5,862 bases of DNA from Verrucomicrobiia bacterium. GTDB taxonomy: Bacteria; Verrucomicrobiota; Verrucomicrobiia; Limisphaerales; Palsa-1400. The notes under the pieces were generated by a model that was given only the letters and a program-made list of their open reading frames with translations, was not told the origin of the DNA and searched no databases. Both the position numbers and the translations under genes were made by a program. Shown one piece after another: positions 1-5,646 of this stretch. The DNA lies in assembly GCA_025934545.1 (NCBI GenBank), contig JAICXV010000175.1:1-5862 (forward strand), in the 5' to 3' direction. Within the stretch, counting starts at the first letter, position 1, and the number at the start of each line of letters is the position of its first letter.

Positions 1-6
1 ATGAAC

Positions 7-33
7 AAAAACCCCTCGTTGAAACGAGGGGTT
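7..33 (-). terminator. Rho-independent terminator of the act-cco-like operon
   Basis: On the minus strand a perfect 9-bp stem (AACCCCTCG pairing with CGAGGGGTT, at 10-18 and 25-33) closes a six-base loop. The stem ends in a run of five T (11 down to 7), then GTT. It lies about 50 bases after the stop of the last cytochrome gene, where an operon end is expected. Read on the plus strand the hairpin is followed only by TTAATGAAA, so termination in that direction should be weak. Confidence 0.9.
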
Positions 34-83
34 AATGAAAGTTGATTTGACGGTTTGCCCACCGACGCTTCGGCGACCAGAGA

Positions 84-689
84 TTATTTATCCGCGACGG
101 CTTGCAATTCAGGCGCGGTCCAGGCTTGAGTGCGCGCCTTCGTCTTTTCGCGGATTTCTTTGACCTGTTCGGGTTTCACCATCGGCGCGTTGTTGCCCCA
201 GGTATGCCGGATGTAACTCAAGACGCCTGCGATTTCATCGTCTTTAAACGACGTTTTCCATGAAGCCATGGCGAGGTTAAATTGCTGGTTCTTTACGCTG
301 ACAGGGCCTTGCAAGCCGTCGAGGACGACGCGAATGATACGGTCCGGCTTCGGAGCGAGAACCCATTCGGAACCGACCAGAGGCGGTGCTTTGCTTGGAT
401 CGCCGAGGCCATTCGGCTGATGGCAGAGCGCACAGGTTGAATCGAAAACTCTTTTGCCCTTCAACATTGCAATTTGATTTTCATCCTTGGGCTGAACTGC
501 ATCCACTTGTTCAAAATTCTGAAACGGAGCATAGACCAGAGCGTTGAAGCCACCGGCGTTGTCGTTCAAATACATCAAGCCCCAATAGAAAAACAATCCG
601 AGCAGCACGATCAGCCACATCGGCACGCTCGAGTAACCGGCGGTCGGTTCAGTATCGCGTCGTTGAGTTTGTGGATCGTTTGGGCTCAT
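84..689 (-). CDS. Membrane-anchored mono-haem cytochrome c in the CcoP position
   Basis: A 201-residue class I cytochrome c. It has a short cytoplasmic N-terminus, one transmembrane helix (about 23-41), a linker, and a haem domain with CALCH (86-90), GLGDPSKAPPLVGSEW (94-109) and MASWK (141-145). Met141 is the likely sixth ligand, since relatives read MPxF or MPxW before DDEIAxVLxYIR. DDEIAGVLSYIRHTWGN (150-166) is the standard C-terminal helix. A basic and Gln-rich tail follows. Its place after CcoN- and CcoO-like genes and its N-terminal anchor suggest a CcoP equivalent. Canonical CcoP is about 300 residues with two haem c sites, so this is a one-haem version or an unrelated cytochrome recruited to the position. 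It starts in a 4-nt ATGA overlap with the ccoO-like gene. It is the last gene of the operon and ends about 50 bases before the terminator. Its acceptor is unknown; a soluble cytochrome or another oxidase is inferred. Confidence 0.88.
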   Translation of the reverse strand: MSPNDPQTQRRDTEPTAGYSSVPMWLIVLLGLFFYWGLMYLNDNAGGFNALVYAPFQNFEQVDAVQPKDENQIAMLKGKRVFDSTCALCHQPNGLGDPSKAPPLVGSEWVLAPKPDRIIRVVLDGLQGPVSVKNQQFNLAMASWKTSFKDDEIAGVLSYIRHTWGNNAPMVKPEQVKEIREKTKARTQAWTAPELQAVADK

Positions 690-1393
690 TTTGCGGGCGT
701 ATTCGTTGGCGCGCTGTTGGTCGACCGCATACCCATCGGCTTGCCAGATGGCGGCGGCGGCACTTCAAAAATGTAAGCGGTTTGGCGCAGGCTGGCCACG
801 TAAGCGGCGAGGGCCTGGCCGTCATCGGTCGGCACGACTTCGTAACCGGCCTCGACTTTCACGGGCAAAGCATCCGGCGAAGGGCCACGTCCGATTTTTT
901 GTGTTTTAAACAAGAACGGATACGGCGGCATGACGGACGCGGGGATGCCACCGGGCAAATCTTTATTGCGCGGATCGTAGAGATGATAAAGGACAACTTT
1001 CTCATCCATCCGTGTGCCGACATTTGCGAGATCAGGTCCGACGCGTTGCGTTCCCAGCATGACAGGATAGTCGTAAAGATAATCTTCGCCCACACTGTAA
1101 CGACCCCGGGTATCCGAGGCCACCTGGCGCATGCCCCAGCCGCGGGCGATGTCCGGGCCTAAATTATTTGGACGGACCTGTTGCGTGTGACACGCGGCGC
1201 AATTGTTGGCACGATAGACTTCAGCGCCGCGTTTTTGCGCACCGGTGCGATAGACGGGATACACGTCGCCAGCGGGAACAGTCGCGCCGGGTTGCATGCC
1301 GCCGATCTGAACTTGCGGGCCAAACACGAAGGTCCACCACGAGATGACCATCGTGCAGAACACTCCGATAAATACGAATGGGCCAAAGTTCAT
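686..1393 (-). CDS. ccoO: CcoO/FixO-like membrane-anchored mono-haem cytochrome c
   Basis: A 235-residue homologue of cbb3 oxidase subunit II. One N-terminal transmembrane anchor (about 5-25) is followed by a periplasmic cytochrome c domain. The haem site CAACH (65-69) is followed by TQQVRP (70-75), matching the CHxQxxRP context of CcoO. GEDYLYDYP (102-110) and TQRVGPDLANVGTR (115-128) match the family's YDHP and KRTGPDLARVGGR blocks. SVMPPYPFLF (153-162) supplies the likely axial Met155, as in the SxMPAYPWL of CcoO. A Pro-rich tail (from about 211) ends it. All haem c elements look intact, unlike the haem b and CuB sites of the preceding CcoN-like protein. In a normal cbb3 oxidase CcoO feeds electrons to haem b of CcoN. 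Here that acceptor seems absent, so it may relay electrons from ActE to the next cytochrome (inference). The stop overlaps the following start as ATGA. Confidence 0.9.
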   Translation of the reverse strand: MNFGPFVFIGVFCTMVISWWTFVFGPQVQIGGMQPGATVPAGDVYPVYRTGAQKRGAEVYRANNCAACHTQQVRPNNLGPDIARGWGMRQVASDTRGRYSVGEDYLYDYPVMLGTQRVGPDLANVGTRMDEKVVLYHLYDPRNKDLPGGIPASVMPPYPFLFKTQKIGRGPSPDALPVKVEAGYEVVPTDDGQALAAYVASLRQTAYIFEVPPPPSGKPMGMRSTNSAPTNTPAK

Positions 1394-1396
1394 GTG

Positions 1397-2803
1397 TTAA
1401 CTCAGTTTCAGTTCACGACGCGCCACTCGACTGACGAGCAGTGTCAAATTCAACAATCCAACAATCTGACCAACGACCAGCATTAAATCGCCGAGCGTGC
1501 TGACCCGGACGGCGGCGAGGGTTGTTCTCAAAACCGCAACGAAACTATTTTGGGTATCGCCGAGCAAATAACCTTCCGCAATACCGCCGACGAGCAATGC
1601 GATGTAGCTGAGGAGAACGCCGCCGAAAGTCAGCCAGAAATGCGCGGCAATCAGTTTGGGGTTGGGCCAGTCGATGCCAAAAACGCGCGGCACGATATAA
1701 TACATCGCGCCGAACATGGTCAGGGTGAAGAAGCCGTAAACCCACAAATTCTTTTGGGCGACGGTGAACCAGGTGAAATCGGTCATGGAACTAACCGCCG
1801 GAACAGCGCCGACAATCAAGTGCACGCTGCCAATGAACCAAAACATCAGTCCAACGTACGTAAATTTCAGCGGCCATGAACTGTCGAGGCGCTCGTGGCT
1901 GCCGCGAATCGTGTGCCAAAGATTGAGAACGACGGCGATGACGGGGATGATCGTCATGACAATGCCAAACGTGCTCATGGCAGGAATCCAGGCGGGCAGG
2001 GGAGCTCCGTTCGGGATTTGGCCCCACGAACCGAAGAGCGCCAAAGTCCAGAAAGCAAAGAGCGCGAGTTGCCGGCTAAAGAGCGCGCGACCGATCAGTT
2101 TCGGAATGAAATAGAAAATCGCCGCCAGACCGATAAAGCCGAGAACAATACTGTGCAGATTGTGGAGATACCACCAGTTGACGGAGCTTTGGACAACGCC
2201 GCGAACGGGGCGGGCCAGGAGCAGCATCAGTGCTGTCGCACAAATCCAGGCGAACCAGAACAGTGCGGTAAATCCGAACCATTGCGCCGGATAGGTCGCC
2301 TGTTCGTCGCGATTGGAATAGGTAAGCACCGCAATAACGCCCATGAAGACGAACGAAATCCACAGCATCCACGCAGCGTAAGCGGGAAATTCGAATCCCT
2401 GAAAACCAGTGCTATCGCCGCATAGCACGCCAAGGACACCGATGGTCACTGCAAAGTTATAGAACGATGCCGCAATGGTCATCATGATCGGGCTGGCTAC
2501 AGGCGTGCGGCCCATCCGCACAAACAACCAAAGGACAAAAGCGATTCCAGCCTGCAATGCGAATCCGTATAACGCGCAGTCCGTTTGCACGGCAACGACG
2601 CGGCCGTAAGTGAGGTATGGCACGCCCGCAAGGAGATGGGGCGCATGGAACTTGAGCGAGGCGATGAGGCCGAACACCGTCGCCAGGAGAAGCCAAATCA
2701 ACGCGCTCTTATACAAAACGAGCAACGGCAGCCGGCACGATGATTCCGCGCCCGCGCCAACTTCAGTGCGCGTGCCGGAAGGATGTGTTGAGGTTGCGTT
2801 CAT
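1397..2803 (-). CDS. ccoN: Degenerate CcoN/FixN-like protein: cbb3-oxidase subunit I fold lacking most metal ligands
   Basis: A 468-residue, about twelve-helix protein homologous to the catalytic subunit of cbb3 oxidases and close to the usual length. Recognisable parts are the helix 1-2 region (GLIASLKFHAP, 45-55, then YGR at 66-68), VNWWYLHN (208-215), FYFIPK (230-235) and YYIVPRVFG (368-376). Genuine CcoN needs six metal-ligand histidines. Only His214 (CuB type, in WWYxHN) is present. The low-spin haem His is Gln73, in VQTDCA against the usual LHTNA. The CuB His-His and preceding Tyr are lost: residues 258-272 contain Gly258 and a Pro/Gly-rich loop, and no His occurs between 217 and 297. 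The paired haem ligands HxH are Gln350-Lys-Asn352 in TVAQKN. I checked the codons for residues 73, 214, 264-265 and 350-352 in the DNA. The frame is intact and the helix pattern conserved, so this is a maintained protein, not a pseudogene. It is unlikely to bind haem b or reduce oxygen. A structural scaffold for the following haem c subunits and ACIII is inferred. The gene lies 3 nt from each neighbour. Confidence 0.85.
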   Translation of the reverse strand: MNATSTHPSGTRTEVGAGAESSCRLPLLVLYKSALIWLLLATVFGLIASLKFHAPHLLAGVPYLTYGRVVAVQTDCALYGFALQAGIAFVLWLFVRMGRTPVASPIMMTIAASFYNFAVTIGVLGVLCGDSTGFQGFEFPAYAAWMLWISFVFMGVIAVLTYSNRDEQATYPAQWFGFTALFWFAWICATALMLLLARPVRGVVQSSVNWWYLHNLHSIVLGFIGLAAIFYFIPKLIGRALFSRQLALFAFWTLALFGSWGQIPNGAPLPAWIPAMSTFGIVMTIIPVIAVVLNLWHTIRGSHERLDSSWPLKFTYVGLMFWFIGSVHLIVGAVPAVSSMTDFTWFTVAQKNLWVYGFFTLTMFGAMYYIVPRVFGIDWPNPKLIAAHFWLTFGGVLLSYIALLVGGIAEGYLLGDTQNSFVAVLRTTLAAVRVSTLGDLMLVVGQIVGLLNLTLLVSRVARRELKLS

Positions 2804-2806
2804 CGT

Positions 2807-3181
2807 CTATTCGTATGGATTGGCTTTCGCGGGCTGTTTGGGCGGAGGCGCAAAAGCTTTGGCGGCGCGAGCGAGCATTTCTTTGCGCTCAGCGGCCGGG
2901 TCCTGCGCTTCCTGAATGTAAAGTTCTTTGGCGCGATCTATCGGGATTCGGACAATGCCCTCGTTTTTATTGCGCCAATCGTAGGTAGTCAGCATCGCTG
3001 CTCCGTTTGTCCTGACATTTTCCAATGCCGTTGCGCGTTCTTGCGCGCGAGCGTAGCCGATGGCCTGCGCGTGCGTTTTGTGGCGCTCGCGATAAATCAG
3101 CCACGGCATGGCGAGGAACGCCGCCGTGATGAAAATCACGAAAACGACGGTCCGAAAATCAATGGTGCGGTTGTCGTTCAT
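2807..3181 (-). CDS. Small single-helix membrane protein with a conserved GIVRIPIDRA motif, function unknown
   Basis: A 124-residue protein of unknown function. It has one transmembrane helix (about 12-30, ending PWLIYRER) with the short N-terminus probably inside. A polar, probably periplasmic domain follows with a compact motif: Tyr67-Asp-Trp69, then a short Lys/Asn-rich turn, Gly75-Ile-Val-Arg-Ile-Pro-Ile-Asp-Arg-Ala84 and KEL. A Pro/Lys-rich tail (111-124) ends it. From memory, the pattern YxW...GxVRIPIDRAM occurs in small anchored proteins encoded beside ACIII and haem-copper oxidase genes in several phyla, and none I know of has an assigned role. There are no cysteines and no haem site. 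The gene overlaps actF by 4 nt (ATGA) and ends 3 nt before the CcoN-like gene, exactly at the junction of the two modules. I infer an assembly or linker subunit. It is not recognisably CcoQ, CcoS or CcoH. Confidence 0.8.
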   Translation of the reverse strand: MNDNRTIDFRTVVFVIFITAAFLAMPWLIYRERHKTHAQAIGYARAQERATALENVRTNGAAMLTTYDWRNKNEGIVRIPIDRAKELYIQEAQDPAAERKEMLARAAKAFAPPPKQPAKANPYE

Positions 3182-4434
3182 TTGGCGCGATCAGGTGCGG
3201 TTGAAATATAGCTGGTCGGCGGCACGTAAACGTCGAGACCTTCGGCGATGCGCGGATCTTTTTGCGGATAGGGCGCGTGTTTCGAGAACATGCGCACAAA
3301 CGCGATCGACACAATGCCGCCTATGAATGCCATGCAACCGATGTCGAGAATGACGCCCGCGGCCGACATCCCCTGGTCGTGCAACGATGGCATGATTTGG
3401 AATTGCAGATCGAAGAAAAGCATCAGCCACGCCCAAATGGCCAGGCCGAACATGAAAGTCGGTTTCAACTTCACGTCGATGCGCAGCAATCCGAGAAATG
3501 GCACGAAGAAATGACCGAAGATAATGACGTAACGGCCAATGATTTTCCAACTGCCGACTTCGCGAACGTTATACCAGAAAACTTCCTCCGGCATGTTGGC
3601 GTTCCAGATGATGAAATATTGGGCGAAGGTGACGTAAGCGTAGAACACCGTGAACGCAAAAAGCAGCGAGCCGAGGAAATAATACTGCTTCTCGTGCATG
3701 ACGTGGCGAAGCGGGCCCGCGCGTTGCAACACCAGGCAGATGACGTAAACGGTCGCCAACGTTGTCCAAACTGCGCTCGCAAAATACCAGACGCCATACA
3801 TCGTCGAAAACCATTCGTGCATCAACGCCTTGATCCAGACGATGGCCGCGAGCGTCACCGTGATGGCAAAGACAAAAATTCCGGTCCCGGTCCAAATGCG
3901 CATATGATAGGTGCAACGCGCCGAGCCGGTTTCGTCCTGTCGCAACGACCATCGGCGCAATTGCCACGTCCAGACGATCCAGACAAAGAAACAAACAGCG
4001 GCGACGATGTAGAATCCGGGGATCGTCAGCAGCGGATGTTTTGAGCTCAACGCATGATCGGGATGCGCCTGCAATTCTGGTCCCATCCATGGATAAACCT
4101 TTTTCGCGAGAATCCCGAGCGGAATCCAGAGAATGAGCAGAATCGGAGCAAGGCAGCCCATCGTTTCGGTGACGCGCCGAATCGGCACTGACCACGAGGC
4201 ATCAAACATGTGATGGGCCAGCGTCAGGAAGAATGCGCCGACACACAGGCTCAAGAAAAACATGAAGGCCAGCAGCCAGGAAAATCCAAATTGCACGACG
4301 CCCTTGTCGCCACCGCCGACGGCGAAGAAGCCCAGCGCCATCAAGATGACGCCGACCACGATCGCAATCACCGGAACGTTGCGATACGGCGCCAGATCCA
4401 GCGGCTCTATTTGTGCACTGTCGTGAGAACTCAT
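3178..4434 (-). CDS. actF: ActF, NrfD-like ten-helix membrane subunit of Alternative Complex III
   Basis: A 418-residue polytopic protein with about ten hydrophobic helices (roughly 20-40, 48-72, 93-111, 139-157, 182-202, 210-237, 251-277, 299-317, 326-345, 357-382). Family landmarks are HHMFDASWSVPIRRVTE (74-90), the loop with Met-His-Glu-Lys-Gln (246-250), and QYFIIWNANMPEE (272-284), close to the QYFIIWYxNxPEE of ActF proteins. ActF is a paralogue of ActC without a demonstrated quinol site. It pairs with ActC in the membrane and has been proposed to help move protons. The C-terminal tail (from about 385) is soluble, with a Pro-rich stretch. The ATG follows the actE stop after one base. No strong Shine-Dalgarno is visible, so translation is probably coupled. 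The TGA stop overlaps the next gene's start as ATGA. Confidence 0.93.
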   Translation of the reverse strand: MSSHDSAQIEPLDLAPYRNVPVIAIVVGVILMALGFFAVGGGDKGVVQFGFSWLLAFMFFLSLCVGAFFLTLAHHMFDASWSVPIRRVTETMGCLAPILLILWIPLGILAKKVYPWMGPELQAHPDHALSSKHPLLTIPGFYIVAAVCFFVWIVWTWQLRRWSLRQDETGSARCTYHMRIWTGTGIFVFAITVTLAAIVWIKALMHEWFSTMYGVWYFASAVWTTLATVYVICLVLQRAGPLRHVMHEKQYYFLGSLLFAFTVFYAYVTFAQYFIIWNANMPEEVFWYNVREVGSWKIIGRYVIIFGHFFVPFLGLLRIDVKLKPTFMFGLAIWAWLMLFFDLQFQIMPSLHDQGMSAAGVILDIGCMAFIGGIVSIAFVRMFSKHAPYPQKDPRIAEGLDVYVPPTSYISTAPDRAK

Positions 4435-4435
4435 A

Positions 4436-5107
4436 CTATTTTTTCAAGGCAGCTTGTTCGGACTGCGGCACGTCGTTCATCGTCGCCAATTGACTGCGTT
4501 GCAGCGCGCGAACGTACGACACAATCGCCCAACGATCTTCGACCGGGATCATCGGTCCGTACGGCCCCATTAATTTTGCAGGCGAGCCGTCCGTAATTGT
4601 CCAAAAAATCTGGCCGTCCGTCATTTCAACGATGCGACGCGAATGCAGGTCGGCAATACCGCCGACGCCGAACTTCGAAGTCACACCTTGGCCATTGCCA
4701 ACCGGGCCGTGGCACGGCAGGCAATAAATGTTGAAACGATCCTGGCCGCGGTCGACTAATTTTGCCGTGACCGGAACAGGGGACAATTCGATGAAGTTCG
4801 TCGTCCCGGGAACGCGCGCGGTCGTAAGCGGATTATTTTCGTACGGATAAACGGATTTGCCGTTCACTTTGACCACTTGGCCGGCAATGGTGTAAGGCTT
4901 CGTTCGGGCGATGGTTCCGAGCGGAAAAGCGCGCGAGCTCATGCCGTCCTGATAAAAATCGCTGGGCGATTGCGGCCGCAGTTTCGGCTGGCGCACCATG
5001 TCAGGGAAAATTTCCAGGGGCGGTTTGCGCGACAAGCTTCCGCGAAAACCGAGCAATCCGACAACCGCCGCAACCGTTAAAATAAAGCCGAGGTAGAAGT
5101 AGCGCAT
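4436..5107 (-). CDS. actE: ActE, mono-haem cytochrome c subunit of Alternative Complex III
   Basis: A 223-residue cytochrome c. An N-terminal hydrophobic segment (about 4-22) acts as a signal or membrane anchor. No lipobox cysteine is visible, whereas ActE is a lipoprotein in some other lineages. The ActE signature region follows: PPLEIFPDMVRQPK (29-42), then a Phe-Tyr-Gln-Asp-Gly-Met segment (51-56) and PLGTIAR (62-68). The haem c site is CLPCH (129-133). The GPYGPMIPVEDRWAIVSYVR region (181-200) is the conserved end of the family. Met180 just before it is the likely sixth haem ligand, by comparison with the MPSYxxQIPxEDRW pattern of relatives, though Met186 is an alternative. In ACIII the protein is periplasmic and takes electrons from the ActA/ActB wire to pass on to an oxidase or carrier. 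The stop (TAG) is one base before the actF ATG. Confidence 0.94.
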   Translation of the reverse strand: MRYFYLGFILTVAAVVGLLGFRGSLSRKPPLEIFPDMVRQPKLRPQSPSDFYQDGMSSRAFPLGTIARTKPYTIAGQVVKVNGKSVYPYENNPLTTARVPGTTNFIELSPVPVTAKLVDRGQDRFNIYCLPCHGPVGNGQGVTSKFGVGGIADLHSRRIVEMTDGQIFWTITDGSPAKLMGPYGPMIPVEDRWAIVSYVRALQRSQLATMNDVPQSEQAALKK

Positions 5108-5646
5108 TATTCCTCCACCAATTCGATGTGCTTGCTGCCGAGCGATTCGAGCAACTTGCGGGTTTCGGTTTCAGAATATTTCGCATCGTCGGCTTCGATG
5201 ACGATGAAGTAACGGTCGTGTGTGACGAGAGCAAAGCGTTTGTTCTTGAGCAGCGGATGGTGCAGCCGCGGAAGCCGATTGAGGAACAGCATGCCGAGCA
5301 ATGCGCCGAACGAGCCGAACAAAATCGTCAATTCGTAGGACGGCGGGAACGCCGCGAACGGGCTGAACATCGGTTTGCCGCCGACGATGATCGGGTAATC
5401 GACCGCGTTCATCCACCAGATGATCAACATGCCAGTGGTGTAACCGGTTACGCCGCCAATGAATGAAAACCAGCCGACCTGCGAATTCTTTAGTCCCATT
5501 GCGCGATCCATTCCGTGAACAGGGAAGGGCGTGAAAACATCCCAATGACGGAAACCCTGGGCGTTGACCTTTTCCGCCGCATGCAGGATGTCCGCAGGCG
5601 TTTCGAATTCGGCCATGATGGCGTATGGACGTCGTGAGCCGTTCAT
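5107..5646 (-). CDS. actD: ActD, DUF3341-type membrane subunit of Alternative Complex III
   Basis: A 179-residue protein, the usual size for ActD. It has a soluble N-terminal alpha/beta part with the family motif FTPFPVHGMD (residues 38-47), a first transmembrane helix at about 58-78, the connecting YPIIVGGKP segment (84-92), a second helix at about 104-122, then PRLHHPLL (126-133) and a C-terminal soluble tail rich in acidic residues. In solved ACIII structures ActD is a two-helix subunit without cofactors that sits beside ActC/ActF and closes the cytoplasmic side. It has no haem motif, as expected. The start is fixed by a GGAGG 9 nt upstream and by the one-base overlap with actC. Its TAA stop overlaps the actE ATG by one base. 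Nothing is missing or truncated. Confidence 0.93.
   Translation of the reverse strand: MNGSRRPYAIMAEFETPADILHAAEKVNAQGFRHWDVFTPFPVHGMDRAMGLKNSQVGWFSFIGGVTGYTTGMLIIWWMNAVDYPIIVGGKPMFSPFAAFPPSYELTILFGSFGALLGMLFLNRLPRLHHPLLKNKRFALVTHDRYFIVIEADDAKYSETETRKLLESLGSKHIELVEE
5112..5116 (-). promoter_or_regulatory. Shine-Dalgarno site for actE
   Basis: On the minus strand GGAGG lies 4 nt before the actE ATG, in the last codons of actD. It supports the chosen start and a coupled restart of translation at TAATG. The genes further downstream show no comparable site. Confidence 0.7.

Noticed and set aside
1..40. Possible start codon (ATG at 1) of a plus-strand gene at the window edge
   Set aside because: The short frame runs straight through the terminator hairpin and stops soon after (TAA at 33-35, directly downstream of the stem), so it is not a gene.
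671..1162. Plus-strand open frame of 163 codons opposite the ccoO-like gene
   Set aside because: The opposite strand carries an intact CcoO-like cytochrome with haem and Met ligands. This frame has no supporting motif or start signal.
1895..2425. Plus-strand open frame of 176 codons opposite the ccoN-like gene
   Set aside because: Antisense shadow with a highly charged, low-hydrophobicity product and no recognisable motif. The minus-strand frame has strong homology features.
1397..2803. Reading the ccoN-like gene as a pseudogene or a sequencing artefact
   Set aside because: The frame is uninterrupted, about twelve helices and several family motifs remain, and the ligand changes need several independent substitutions at separate sites. 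The neighbouring genes are tightly coupled to it.
1397..2803. Reading the ccoN-like protein as a nitric oxide reductase (NorB) subunit
   Set aside because: NorB also needs the haem b, haem b3 and metal-site histidines that are missing here. The adjacent CcoO-like gene and the GLIASLKF/YGR region favour cbb3 ancestry.
3262..4044. Long plus-strand open frame of 260 codons opposite actF
   Set aside because: It lies wholly antisense to a clear ActF gene. Its product is rich in Arg, Asp, Glu, His and Gln with no domain, the usual shadow of a membrane-protein gene of this base composition.
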